From Nostoc sp. UHCC 0302 (lineage in GTDB: Bacteria; Cyanobacteriota; Cyanobacteriia; Cyanobacteriales; Nostocaceae), in assembly GCF_038096175.1 (NCBI RefSeq), contig NZ_CP151099.1, positions 7,728,001 to 7,792,000 on the forward strand: a DNA stretch of 64,000 nucleotides. Reading direction: 5' to 3'. Every line of letters begins with the position of its first letter. Position 1 is the first letter of the stretch. Positions 9,623 to 19,153 of the stretch are shown piece by piece. The notes beneath the pieces were generated by a model. The model searched no databases and had not been told where the DNA came from. It saw only the letters and a program-made list of their open reading frames with translations. A program made the position numbers and the translations under genes.

Positions 9623-10885
9623 ATGGCTCAGTCACTTTCGCCACCTCAAGAACCTATTGATAGTAGTGAATCAGCCAAACAAAAGCGCAAATTGTCTCCC
9701 AGGTTGCTAATTTTGTTGGTCTTACTATTAGCAGGAATTGGTATATCAATCTGGTATTTTCTCTCATCAAACTCAGAAACTAACGTTTTACGGGTAAGCG
9801 GTCGACTTGAAGGCTACGAAACTGATATTGGCGCGAAAGTTGCAGGGCGAATCGAGTCTGTAGCAGTGCGGGAAGGAGATGAAGTTCATAAAAATCAAGT
9901 GATTGTTCAGCTGGATGATGCAGAGATTCAAGCACAACTTCAGGGTGCGGCTGCTCGTTTAGATTCCATGAAAAAAGAAGAAGAACAAGCACGGCTGCAA
10001 ATTAATCTTTTACAAAGCCAGATTTTGGAGAATCAGCTGAATTTACAACAAGCGCGGGGAGATGCCAAAGGACAGATTTTTCAGGCAGAGTCATCGGTAG
10101 CTTCATCACAGGCGCAATTAGATCAAGCGATCGCTCAAGCAGAACAAGCCAAATCTGAGTTGAAACTAGCGCAAATAAATCGCGATCGCTACGAGAAATT
10201 AGTAGGCGATGGAGCTGTCACCAAGCAACAATTTGACCAAGCTCAAACTAGCTTTGAAACTGCTTTTGCCACCCTCAAATCACGTCAAGCAGCAGTAGCT
10301 TCGGCTCGGAAATTAGTTAATTCTGCACAAGGTCAATTGACACAAGCCCAAAGCACAGGGTTAAATCCTTCCATTCGCAACGCCCAGCTAGCAGGGTTAC
10401 GTACCCAATTGGCACAGACGCGCTTAAAACTAGCAGCAGCTCAAGCTAATGTCGCCAATGCTAAAGCCTCTCAGCAAGAGACTAAATCTAAAATTGCCGA
10501 CCTCAAGGTTATCAGTCCGATTGAAGGCGTAGTTGTCAGTCGGAGTGTAGAACCAGGAGCCGTTGTTACCACTGGCAAAACCCTGCTGACAGTGATTAAT
10601 CCCAATACAGTTTATTTGCGTGCTTTTATCCCTCAAGGAGAAATTGGCAAGCTGCGAGTCGGTCAAGAAGCTCAGGTCTTTCTAGATTCAGCCCCTAAAC
10701 AACCCCTCAGCGCCAAAATTGCTGCCGTTGATACCCAAGCATCTTTTACCCCTGAGAACATTTATTTCCAGCAAGACCGAGTTAAACAAGTTTTTGGCGT
10801 CAAAATCACCATCGATAACCCCGGTGGATTAGCCAAACCAGGAATGCCGGCAGATGCTGAGATTGGTATTGCACCAACAAGGTGA
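9623..10885 (+). CDS. HlyD/YbhG-type membrane fusion protein
   Basis: 420 aa periplasmic adaptor of a multidrug-type ABC exporter. A cytoplasmic N-terminus precedes a membrane anchor at about 29-47 (LLILLVLLLAGIGISIWYF). Then come the first lipoyl half (GRIESVAVREGDEVHKNQ), a very long Gln/Ala-rich alpha-hairpin (about 110-290), the second lipoyl half (SPIEGVVVSRSVEPGAVV) and a beta-barrel domain. It bridges the inner-membrane permeases to an outer-membrane channel. It is the first gene of the operon; the ATPase follows after 324 bp filled by a 21-bp tandem repeat. Confidence 0.93.
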   Translation: MAQSLSPPQEPIDSSESAKQKRKLSPRLLILLVLLLAGIGISIWYFLSSNSETNVLRVSGRLEGYETDIGAKVAGRIESVAVREGDEVHKNQVIVQLDDAEIQAQLQGAAARLDSMKKEEEQARLQINLLQSQILENQLNLQQARGDAKGQIFQAESSVASSQAQLDQAIAQAEQAKSELKLAQINRDRYEKLVGDGAVTKQQFDQAQTSFETAFATLKSRQAAVASARKLVNSAQGQLTQAQSTGLNPSIRNAQLAGLRTQLAQTRLKLAAAQANVANAKASQQETKSKIADLKVISPIEGVVVSRSVEPGAVVTTGKTLLTVINPNTVYLRAFIPQGEIGKLRVGQEAQVFLDSAPKQPLSAKIAAVDTQASFTPENIYFQQDRVKQVFGVKITIDNPGGLAKPGMPADAEIGIAPTR

Positions 10886-10928
10886 GTGGGAGGTTGGGGG
10901 AGATTAGGGAGTCTTTTGAAACATAAAA

Positions 10929-11171
10929 GTTGAGGTTCAGAAGGTCAACATCGAGTCTCAGAAGCTCAATGTTGATGTTCAAAAGGTCAACGTCGAGCCT
11001 CAGAAGGTCAACGTCGAGCCTCAAAAGGTCAATGTTGATGTTCAGAAGGTCAACGTCGAGCCTCAGAAGGTCAATGTTGAGGTTCAAAAGGTAAACGTCG
11101 AGCCTCAGAAGGTCAATGTTGATGTTCAAAAGGTCAACGTCGAGCCTCAAAAGGTCAATATTGAGTTTTAA
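10929..11171. repeat. 21-bp tandem repeat (minisatellite), about 11.5 copies
   Basis: Units vary around GTCAACGTCGAGCCTCAGAAG and alternate with a GTCAATGTTGATGTTCAAAAG variant. Because 21 is a multiple of three, frames on both strands stay open (QKVNVEP-type on +, LLRLDVD-type on -). The plus frame has no start codon and sits behind a TGA, so I treat these as accidental. The array lies between the adaptor and ATPase genes of one operon, so it would be transcribed as a spacer in the mRNA. Confidence 0.9.
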
Positions 11172-11209
11172 CAAATGACCAATGACCAATGACAAATGCC
11201 CAATAACAA

Positions 11210-13333
11210 ATGACAAACGTCGTAGTTAATGTCGAGAATTTATTCAAACGTTATGGCAAATTAGTCGCCGTTAAGGGAATAGATTTCGCCGTCAAGCAGG
11301 GAGAAATATTTGGTTTAATTGGCCCTGATGGTGCAGGGAAAACTACTACATTCCACATTTTAGGTGGAGTGATGGAAGCATCTGCTGGTAATATCCAGGT
11401 TTTAGGAAAACTACCCCGCGATGCTCGTCTAGCCATAGGTTATCTGACACAGCAATTCTCACTGTATCTTGACCTAAGTATTGATGAAAATTTACGTTAC
11501 ACTGCTGGATTGCATGAAGTTGCAGACAAGCTTTTTTGGCAGCGTCGCCATAAATATCTGCGATTAATGAGTTTGGAGAAATTTGGCGATCGCTTAGCTG
11601 GACGCCTCTCTGGTGGGATGAAGCAGAAATTAGCTTTGTGCTGTGCGTTGATTTCCCAACCCGAAATTCTTCTGTTAGATGAGCCGACTACAGGAGTTGA
11701 CCCCGTATCGCGGCGAGAATTTTGGGATGTCCTAGCCGCCATTGCAGCGGAGGGAGTGACGATAGTTGTAGCAACACCTTATTTGGACGAAGCAGAAAGA
11801 TGCGATCGCATTGCTTTAATGTATGAGGGAGAGATTCAGCAAATTGGTACTCTTTCTCAGTTGCGAGAGAGTCTAGGTTTACAACGATTAGAAGTTCGGA
11901 CTAATCACATCGAAGCCGCTGAACAAGCATTACACAAAGCGACAAATAGTAAACAAACATCAATCATCGATGTGCAGACCTTTGGTGATCGCTTGGACGT
12001 ACTAGTTAAAGATGCTGCGATCGCTTCGAGAGTAATTGAAACAATTTTTACTCAGCAGCAACTACAACTTGACAGCATTCAAACTGCTGACGCCACCTTA
12101 GAAAATGTTTTTGTCAGTCGCTTGCGTGCAGCTGGTAACGACCCAGAATTTATTCCTTTTCCTCGTGCAAGAAAGGGGATTGGTGATTGGGGACTGGGTA
12201 CTAGGGACACTTCTCTACGAGAGGCTGCGCCAACGACAGGTTCAGTGCATCGCTGGGGGTTAAAAGGGCAAGGTAAACAAGAGGTACAAGGAAGAATTAT
12301 TAAAGAAATTCCCTTGTCTCCTCTCAATCCACAGTTCCAAGTCACCAATCCCCAGTCACCAATCCCCAACCCCCAATTTCCAATCTCCAATCCCTCACCT
12401 ATCGCTATTGGTGCAAATCAACTGAGGAAAGTTTTTGGCAACTTCCAAGCAGTTAAAGGTGTAGATTTGGAAGTTCGTTATGGTGAAATTTACGGTTTAC
12501 TTGGAGCTAATGGTGCAGGAAAGACAACTACGATTAAGATTCTCTGTGGCTTATTAGAACCAACATCCGGCAAAATTTCTTTAGCAGGACAAACCCAGAA
12601 TTTACGTAGCAGAAATGTGCGCCAGCGTATTGGCTACATGAGCCAAAAATTTACCCTCTACGATGATTTAACTATTATCCAGAATCTGGAATTTTACTGT
12701 GGGGTTTATGGTGTACCAACTCGTTTGCGTCGCACCAAAATTGACTGGGTACTTACAACCTGTGGCTTAGTCGGTAGAGAAAATCTGCTCACAGGACAAC
12801 TACCAGGAGGATGGAAGCAACGAGTGGCTTTTGGTGCTTCTGTAATGCATGAACCAGAAATCTTGTTTTTAGATGAACCGACATCAGGAGTAGACCCTTT
12901 AGCACGTCGTCAGTTTTGGCGGTTAATTAATGAGTTTGCCAGATCGGGTACAGCAGTGCTGGTAACTACCCATTATCTAGAAGAAGCAGAACAATGCAAC
13001 CGTATGGGATTTATGGTTGCGGGTGAAGTGGTAGCACAGGGTTCACCTAGTGAAATTAAAGCTTCTCAACCTGGTCAGTTAATCGAAGTAGTGATTGATA
13101 AAACTCAAAATGCCTCAAATTTACTTAAAACTCATTTAGCACCGTGGCGAGTGTCAATTTTTGGCGATCGCTTACACCTTGTTCTCGATCATCCTGACAC
13201 AGAAATTCCTTTTATCCGCTCTATTTTACAAACAGAAGGGATAAATCTTTACTCTCTACGGCCTATTCCCTTTTCCCTTGAAGATTCATTTATTGGTATT
13301 GTGCAACGCACTGAAGAAAAGGAGGAGAAATAA
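11210..13333 (+). CDS. Fused double ABC ATPase (YbhF-like)
   Basis: 707 aa with two nucleotide-binding domains in one chain. NBD1: Walker A GPDGAGKTT at 38-46, signature LSGGMKQ at 133-139, Walker B ILLLDEPT at 153-160. NBD2: Walker A GANGAGKTT near 432-440, an altered signature LPGGWKQR, and Walker B ILFLDEPTSG. It powers the two permeases encoded downstream. The linker (about residues 322-400, nt 12175-12410) reads like dispersed intergenic repeat: GDWGLGTRD on one side and NPQSPIPNPQFPIS on the other, coded by inverted GGGATTGGG/CCCAATCCC runs. The start is ATG 11210. The protein is longer than E. coli YbhF (578 aa) mostly because of this linker. Confidence 0.93.
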   Translation: MTNVVVNVENLFKRYGKLVAVKGIDFAVKQGEIFGLIGPDGAGKTTTFHILGGVMEASAGNIQVLGKLPRDARLAIGYLTQQFSLYLDLSIDENLRYTAGLHEVADKLFWQRRHKYLRLMSLEKFGDRLAGRLSGGMKQKLALCCALISQPEILLLDEPTTGVDPVSRREFWDVLAAIAAEGVTIVVATPYLDEAERCDRIALMYEGEIQQIGTLSQLRESLGLQRLEVRTNHIEAAEQALHKATNSKQTSIIDVQTFGDRLDVLVKDAAIASRVIETIFTQQQLQLDSIQTADATLENVFVSRLRAAGNDPEFIPFPRARKGIGDWGLGTRDTSLREAAPTTGSVHRWGLKGQGKQEVQGRIIKEIPLSPLNPQFQVTNPQSPIPNPQFPISNPSPIAIGANQLRKVFGNFQAVKGVDLEVRYGEIYGLLGANGAGKTTTIKILCGLLEPTSGKISLAGQTQNLRSRNVRQRIGYMSQKFTLYDDLTIIQNLEFYCGVYGVPTRLRRTKIDWVLTTCGLVGRENLLTGQLPGGWKQRVAFGASVMHEPEILFLDEPTSGVDPLARRQFWRLINEFARSGTAVLVTTHYLEEAEQCNRMGFMVAGEVVAQGSPSEIKASQPGQLIEVVIDKTQNASNLLKTHLAPWRVSIFGDRLHLVLDHPDTEIPFIRSILQTEGINLYSLRPIPFSLEDSFIGIVQRTEEKEEK

Positions 13334-13434
13334 CTGACTCTTAACTCTTGTACAGACGCGTAGACGCTCGAAGAGCGGCTTCTCGTAAGAGTATAATTGC
13401 GTCTCTACGACTCTTGACTCTTTACTTTTGACCC

Positions 13435-14580
13435 ATGAAAAGAATTTTATCTCAATGTCAAAAAGAATTGGCACAATTTCAGCGCGATCGCCTTACATTA
13501 GCGTTGGCATTTATATTGCCATTTATGACTTTAATCATCTTCGGTTTTGCTATCAGGCTAGAATCTAAAAATATTCCTTTATTCATAGAGGATTTGGATA
13601 TTAGCCCTCTCAGTCGTGCTTACACTGAGCGGTTATTTGCTACAAACCAGTTTGAACCTATTAATAATATTAATTTATCGTTTTTCAATTCTTTTAAGAC
13701 TTCAAAAGTTGAAATTCGAAATCCTCAAGAGTCAATTGATAAGGGCTTTGCAAAAGCTGCTGTAGTGATTCCACCAGATTTCAGTCGTCGGATTAAATCA
13801 GGTTTAGCTAGCACAGTACAGATTTTAGTTGATGGGACTGATGTTAATAATGCACGTATTATCAAAAACAGTGTGCAGGCAACGACAGGATTTTTTTTGC
13901 AGAATTCTGGTTTACAATCTTCGGTTGATAAAGTAGTTGCCCATATCCGTCTTTGGTTTAATCCTGGGAGAAAAGAATCTTTGTATATTGTGCCTGGAGT
14001 TTACGCGGTTATTCTCTGGATTTTTCCGTCACTGATAACAGCGATCGCAATGGTGCGTGAGAAAGAAAAAGGGACAATATTACAAGTCTATGCTTCTAAT
14101 CTCAGCGCTGAAGAACTGCTATTAGGGAAAGCTTTAGCTTATCTACTCATTGGAGTTAGTGAAGCTTTATTGCTTATGGTAATGAGTTCAATAATTTGGC
14201 AATTATCTTTAGCAGTAGAGCCAACAACATTATTATTTGGCACATTATTTTTTTTAATAGATAGTATTATGTTTGGTTTATTGGTTGGTGTTCGTGCTGC
14301 TAATCAAAATTCTGCTATTCAGGCTGTAGCATTGCTTGGTTTTTTGACAGCTTTACTGTTATCTGGATTTATTTATCCAATTAGTAATATTCCGTTTCCA
14401 CTTTCATTATTTTCTTATGTTGTTCCAGCGCGTTATTATGTTGAGATTACTCGTGATGCATATGTACGTGGCACTGGTTGGGCAGGTGTTTGGTTATCAA
14501 TACTAATATTAATTATTTTAGGATTATTGTTATTTAATGCAGCACGTCAAATATTAAAGCGGATGCAGTTACCAGATTAA
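13435..14580 (+). CDS. ABC-2 type permease (YbhS-like)
   Basis: 381 aa ABC2_membrane_3-type permease. TM1 is near residues 22-40 (LTLALAFILPFMTLIIFGFA). A large extracytoplasmic domain follows, with the family motif FAKAAVVIPPDFSRRIKSG and VDGTDVNNARI, then five TM helices in the C-terminal half, including the hallmark AIAMVREKEKGTILQVYAS loop. It starts at ATG 13435, 101 bp after the ATPase stop; this gap holds a short dispersed-repeat fragment. It forms a heterodimeric pore with the next gene product. The transported substrate cannot be read from sequence; E. coli YbhFSR exports some antibiotics. Confidence 0.92.
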   Translation: MKRILSQCQKELAQFQRDRLTLALAFILPFMTLIIFGFAIRLESKNIPLFIEDLDISPLSRAYTERLFATNQFEPINNINLSFFNSFKTSKVEIRNPQESIDKGFAKAAVVIPPDFSRRIKSGLASTVQILVDGTDVNNARIIKNSVQATTGFFLQNSGLQSSVDKVVAHIRLWFNPGRKESLYIVPGVYAVILWIFPSLITAIAMVREKEKGTILQVYASNLSAEELLLGKALAYLLIGVSEALLLMVMSSIIWQLSLAVEPTTLLFGTLFFLIDSIMFGLLVGVRAANQNSAIQAVALLGFLTALLLSGFIYPISNIPFPLSLFSYVVPARYYVEITRDAYVRGTGWAGVWLSILILIILGLLLFNAARQILKRMQLPD

Positions 14581-14624
14581 TTTTACTTGATTTGTTTTGT
14601 CTCCCATTCAGCAATAAAATAACA

Positions 14625-15749
14625 ATGAATTTTATTAAAAGGATTTTAGAAAGCCGATTTTTTAGTTTAGTAATTAAAGAATTTAATCAAATACTGAGGA
14701 GTAAAGAAACATTAGTATTATTAATAATTCCTCCGACAGTTCAAATGCTACTTTATGGATTTGCTCTTAATCCAGATGTACATTATATTAAATTAGGAAT
14801 TGTTGATGATGCCAAAACTTATGAAAGCCGGGAGCTAATCTCAGCTTTGACTGAAAATAAAGTTTTTGTAGCTGAAAAATATCTATTTAATACTCAAGAT
14901 TTAGGTGAGCAAGTACGACAGGGTAAAATTACTGCTGGTTTAATAATTCCACCTAATTTTAAACGTGATTTAGCTCAAGATAAACCTAGTGACATTCAAG
15001 TTTTAGTCGATGCTGTAGATGCTAATACTGCTGGAATAGCACAAGGTTACATAACTCAAATCATTAATCAGTTTAATCAAAGATTATCACCGAATCAAAC
15101 ACCACCATTAATTAGTACTCAAACAACTTTTCTTTATAATCCAGGACTAGCAAGTAGTTGGTTTTTTGTTCCAGGAGTATTAGGTTTAGTTTTAACACTC
15201 ATTAGTTCCTTGGTTTCTTCAGTCACAGTTGTACGAGAAAAAGATACAGGGACGCTAGAACAATTATTAATGACTCCAGCAGAAGCCTGGGAAATTCTAC
15301 TAGCTAAAATTGTGCCATTGTTTATTTTATTAATGGGTGATGTCATCTTAGCTTTGAGTTTGGCAAGATTAGTTTTTAGAGTACCATTCCAAGGAAATTT
15401 AGTTCTGTTTTTAGGCCTTTCAGGACTCTATTTATTTGTAGGAATTGGCATTGGAATTATGTTAGCAACGGTTTGCCGCACTCAGCAACAAGTTGTATTG
15501 ACATCATTCTTTATTAATTTACCCTTGATTCAGCTTTCTGGTGCAATTTCTCCAATTGAAAGTATGCCTCTGGCACTTAAGTATGTGTCACTGCTGAATC
15601 CATTGCGTCATTACATAACAATTGTGCGAGGAATACTGCTCAAAGGAGTAGGCTTAGAAGTACTTTGGTTGAATGCGATCGCACTTCTACTCTTTGCTAC
15701 AGTACTTTTGTCCATCAGTATTAATAGATTTCGTCGTCAACTGAGTTAG
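14625..15749 (+). CDS. ABC-2 type permease (YbhR-like)
   Basis: 374 aa from ATG 14625 (MNFIKRILESRFFSL); a TTG 33 nt upstream would add eleven unlikely residues. The layout matches its neighbour: TM1 (LVLLIIPPTVQMLLYGFAL), an external domain with GKITAGLIIPPNF and DAVDANTAGIAQGY, then five TMs with TVVREKDTGTLEQLLMTP and a PLRHYITIVRGI segment near the C-terminus. It is the last gene of the exporter operon, 44 bp after the other permease. Confidence 0.92.
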   Translation: MNFIKRILESRFFSLVIKEFNQILRSKETLVLLIIPPTVQMLLYGFALNPDVHYIKLGIVDDAKTYESRELISALTENKVFVAEKYLFNTQDLGEQVRQGKITAGLIIPPNFKRDLAQDKPSDIQVLVDAVDANTAGIAQGYITQIINQFNQRLSPNQTPPLISTQTTFLYNPGLASSWFFVPGVLGLVLTLISSLVSSVTVVREKDTGTLEQLLMTPAEAWEILLAKIVPLFILLMGDVILALSLARLVFRVPFQGNLVLFLGLSGLYLFVGIGIGIMLATVCRTQQQVVLTSFFINLPLIQLSGAISPIESMPLALKYVSLLNPLRHYITIVRGILLKGVGLEVLWLNAIALLLFATVLLSISINRFRRQLS

Positions 15750-15909
15750 CGTGAATTTAATAGTTTGTATAAAATACATAAGAAATTAAAATGCATCCGT
15801 CATTGGATAGAGTTTGGAGTAACAAACAGTATTGTAAAATAGACATAAGTAAGAATTCGGGGGGCCATTTGACTGGTCATAAACGCCTATAGAGACTATA
15901 TTTGGTAAT

Positions 15910-17637
15910 TTGCAAGGTTTAAAATCCAGCCAGCTAAAGCAACTACAGCGGCTGTATCACCAGCGCATACCGGGCGATCGCATCACCACGCCTGAGTTTT
16001 CCCAGCGTCTGGCAGCAATTAGTACAGAAATTAATCAACCCGTTTGTGCCTACCTCAACCGTCGCGGACAAGTGATTCGCGTGGGGGTAGGCACACCGCG
16101 TCAAACGCAAATCCCACCGCTGGAACTACCCCGTTACGGTGCAGAACGACTCAGTGGTATCCGTTGTATTGCCACCAATCTCAAGCCAGAACCACCAAAT
16201 GATGCGGCGCTGACAGCTATGGCATTACAACGATTAGATGCCCTGGTTGTGCTTAACATTACTGGCTCAGGATTTCAACGGCGGGGAGGCGGCGCGACTG
16301 GGTATGTCAAAGAAACTTATTTAGCTCATTTGATATCAAACACTAAACAGCTAGCCCTGACTCAGCATGGGCTAAACGCCACAGGAATTAATGCTCAAGA
16401 TTCAACCTTATATTCCAGCGTATCGCCGCCTCTGAGCTTGGATATGCTGGCACAGGAAGATTTCATCGAGTTGGTAGAAGGCCTAGAAGCAGAATTCCAG
16501 CGGGAATTTATTGCTCAGGAAGTAGATGCCGACCACGATCGCGTGTTAATTGTAGGGTTATTCACCGAGCGAACAAATCCTCAGCAATTCCAAGACACTC
16601 TAGCGGAATTGGCAAGGTTAGTGGATACTGCTGGCGGAGATGTATTGCAAACAGTACAACAAAAGCGATCGCGTGTTCATCCTCAGACAGTAGTTGGTGA
16701 AGGAAAGGTGCAAGAAATCGCCCTAACTGCACAAACCCTGGGAGCCAATCTAGTTGTCTTTGACCGTGACCTCTCACCTAGCCAAGTCCGTAACTTAGAA
16801 GCGCAAATCGGTGTTCGGGTAGTTGACCGCACCGAAGTGATCTTAGATATCTTTGCTCAACGCGCTCAATCCCGTGCTGGGAAACTACAAGTAGAACTGG
16901 CACAGTTAGAATATATGTTGCCGCGCCTGACTGGTAGAGGTCAAGCGATGTCCCGCTTGGGTGGTGGTATCGGTACTCGCGGCCCTGGCGAAACTAAACT
17001 AGAAACTGAACGCCGTGGTATTGGAAAACGCATTTCCCGACTGCAACAAGAAGTAACCCAATTACAAGCACATCGTTCACGGCTAAGGCAACAACGACAG
17101 CATCGAGAAGTTCCTTCAGTAGCTTTGGTTGGTTATACCAACGCTGGCAAGTCTACCTTACTGAATACTCTCACCAATGCAGAAGTTTATACAGCCGACC
17201 AGCTATTTGCCACCCTTGATCCCACCACGCGCCGCTTAGTTATTCCTCATATCGATACCAATGAACCTCAAGCAGTTCTCATTACAGATACCGTAGGTTT
17301 CATACATGAACTGCCTGCATCTTTAATGGATGCCTTCCGAGCTACATTGGAGGAAGTCACAGAAGCGGATGCTCTATTGCATTTAGTCGATTTGTCTCAT
17401 CCTGCTTGGTTGAGCCATATTCGCTCAGTCAGAGAAATCCTAGCGCAAATGCCAGTGACTCCTGGCCCGGCGCTAGTCGCTTTTAACAAAATTGATCAAG
17501 TGGATAGCGAGACCCTAGCTCTAGCTCAAGAAGAGTTTCCCCTAGCAGTATTTATTTCGGCAAGTCAGCGTTTGGGATTAGAAACCCTACGCCAGCGCCT
17601 TGCTCACCTGATTCAATATGCAGTTGATAGTAGATAA
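15910..17637 (+). CDS. hflX: Ribosome-associated GTPase HflX
   Basis: HflX splits stalled or stressed 70S ribosomes. The N-terminal HflX domain (about 200-390) contains RVVDRTEVILDIFAQRAQS and the Gly-rich GRGQAMSRLGGGIGTRGPGE. The GTPase domain has G1 GYTNAGKST near residue 407, G3 DTVGF and G4 NKID. Cyanobacterial HflX carries a long N-terminal extension, also present here. The first standard start is TTG 15910. Seven codons upstream the frame reads ATA-GAG-ACT-ATA-TTT-GGT-AAT (ETIFGN after the initiator), which matches the METIFGNLQGL start I remember for Nostoc HflX, so translation may begin at ATA 15889. Confidence 0.93.
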   Translation: MQGLKSSQLKQLQRLYHQRIPGDRITTPEFSQRLAAISTEINQPVCAYLNRRGQVIRVGVGTPRQTQIPPLELPRYGAERLSGIRCIATNLKPEPPNDAALTAMALQRLDALVVLNITGSGFQRRGGGATGYVKETYLAHLISNTKQLALTQHGLNATGINAQDSTLYSSVSPPLSLDMLAQEDFIELVEGLEAEFQREFIAQEVDADHDRVLIVGLFTERTNPQQFQDTLAELARLVDTAGGDVLQTVQQKRSRVHPQTVVGEGKVQEIALTAQTLGANLVVFDRDLSPSQVRNLEAQIGVRVVDRTEVILDIFAQRAQSRAGKLQVELAQLEYMLPRLTGRGQAMSRLGGGIGTRGPGETKLETERRGIGKRISRLQQEVTQLQAHRSRLRQQRQHREVPSVALVGYTNAGKSTLLNTLTNAEVYTADQLFATLDPTTRRLVIPHIDTNEPQAVLITDTVGFIHELPASLMDAFRATLEEVTEADALLHLVDLSHPAWLSHIRSVREILAQMPVTPGPALVAFNKIDQVDSETLALAQEEFPLAVFISASQRLGLETLRQRLAHLIQYAVDSR

Positions 17638-17696
17638 ATGTTGAGCTAGTTAATTTAGCGTCAACAGTCCAATATTAGTACCCTGAATTTTAACTT

Positions 17697-17720
17697 AAGG
17701 GAAGGCGATCGCCTTCCCTT
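17697..17720. terminator. Perfect palindromic hairpin after hflX
   Basis: A 24-nt perfect palindrome (AAGGGAAGGCGA and its complement) with a HIP1 octamer at its centre, followed by GTTGTTT. It lies 60 bp after the hflX stop. It probably works as an intrinsic terminator, though the T tract is weak. Confidence 0.6.
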
Positions 17721-18319
17721 GTTGTTTAAAGATTATTAAATATTCCTGATAAGCTATTTTGCAAAGAAACTTGCACAATTACTCATAACGATTATTCAAA
17801 GTCAAAAGCTAAAACTTAATAGTTATTCTGAAATCTTTATTTTGGAATGCAACAGCTTAGGGTTTATCACAAATTAATCTTGGCATTAATTTCAGTTAAA
17901 AATGCTTTGAAGACAGCTTTCTAAATATAAACTTCTAAAAGTTCTTTCTTCACAGCTTCTTAATACAAAATCCGATTGATTATACTAGCTCCCTATTCTC
18001 TAGTAATGCAAATATGATTACTTTGTACGGCTGACATTTGCAGTTGCTAGAAAAAACAAAGGTTATCAAAGTAGATTTACTATCAACAAACATATTTATT
18101 TAAAAAATATCTAAAAAGCTTAAGTGTAAATACTAATAATACTTAATAAATACATAGAAGTTATATTTTTTATTTCCAAATTAAAGTTTTAAACAATCAC
18201 TATAAATAGCGTAGACAATTAATATTTTTGTATGCCAATTTATACATTAGTAATGTTAATAAAAATTATTTTGAGACATTTTAAATGTTCTCAATATAAA
18301 ACAAAGGAGTTTTAACCGA
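17721..18319. other. AT-rich leader region of the PEP-CTERM gene
   Basis: About 600 bp of very AT-rich sequence with no credible ORF. It ends with AAGGAG about 10 nt before the GTG start at 18320, so it is mainly promoter and 5' UTR. Confidence 0.5.
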
Positions 18320-19153
18320 GTGTCTCAGCCATATTCCAAGAAAATAGTAGGTTATGTAACTTGCTGTGTATCAGCATTAGCTATGGTTACTGCTGGGCAA
18401 ATATCCAAAGCAAATGCAGCCTCCATGACTTTTTCAGCCACAGGTACTAACCCAATATCAGGTGGAAACAGTACAGCCCTTGCGGCGAAAGCTGTCTTTG
18501 ATGATTCAATAGCAGGTAAGTTGACACTGACCCTTACCAATACAGGCCCGGGTGCATCAGTCCCTTCTGATGTCTTAACAGGAATCTTCTGGGATTATGC
18601 TGGCTCTCCCTTAACAAGCTTAACTTTGTCTTCAGCAAAAGCTCCAACCGTAATTACGAATAATGTAACGACTGGAACTAATATCGATCTTACCAAGGTT
18701 GGAGGAAGTAAAGTTGAATGGGGTTTTGCAAAGACTACCGCTAGCAGTGGACTTGGTGGTGCTAGTGGCGTAGCTAACCCAGTAACTCAGCATTACGGTA
18801 TTGGTACAGCCGGTTTTGGCATATCGCCTGGTTTGGGTCTTTCGGGTGGGCAGCAATTAAATTACGGTATTATTACTGGTTACGATAGTGCAAATCCAGC
18901 AGTGAATGGGGGGACTTTTATCAAGAACTCTGCTACATTCGTTTTTGCAGGGCTACCTACTGGCTTTGATTTAACAAAGATTCAGAATGTTCGTTTTCAG
19001 TATGGGACTGCTTTAAATGAACCTAGTACTTATTATATTGCTCCGCCACCTCCACCAAAGAAAGTACCTGAGCCTGGAGCTACAGCTGCTCTTGGCTTAT
19101 TTGCTGTAGGTGCGCTGAGACTAACAAAGAAAAAGTCTCTAGTGGCAGCCTAA
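18320..19153 (+). CDS. PEP-CTERM exported protein
   Basis: 277 aa from GTG 18320, with AAGGAG upstream. A signal peptide covers about residues 1-33 (basic SKKIVG, hydrophobic core, cleavage near SKANA-A). The mature part is Gly/Ser/Thr/Asn-rich and mostly beta. The C-terminus has the tripartite PEP-CTERM sorting signal: VPEPG, a hydrophobic helix (ATAALGLFAVGAL) and basic RLTKKK. In the family this tail is recognised and cleaved by exosortase, linked to extracellular polysaccharide. No exosortase is in the window. The exact role is unknown; it may be a surface or sheath protein. Confidence 0.85.
   Translation: MSQPYSKKIVGYVTCCVSALAMVTAGQISKANAASMTFSATGTNPISGGNSTALAAKAVFDDSIAGKLTLTLTNTGPGASVPSDVLTGIFWDYAGSPLTSLTLSSAKAPTVITNNVTTGTNIDLTKVGGSKVEWGFAKTTASSGLGGASGVANPVTQHYGIGTAGFGISPGLGLSGGQQLNYGIITGYDSANPAVNGGTFIKNSATFVFAGLPTGFDLTKIQNVRFQYGTALNEPSTYYIAPPPPPKKVPEPGATAALGLFAVGALRLTKKKSLVAA

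Noticed and set aside
10806-11216. 136-codon minus-strand frame over the 21-bp repeat (LLRLDVDLLNIN pattern)
   Set aside because: The repeat unit is a multiple of three, so long frames are expected by chance on either strand; it also overlaps the adaptor gene end.
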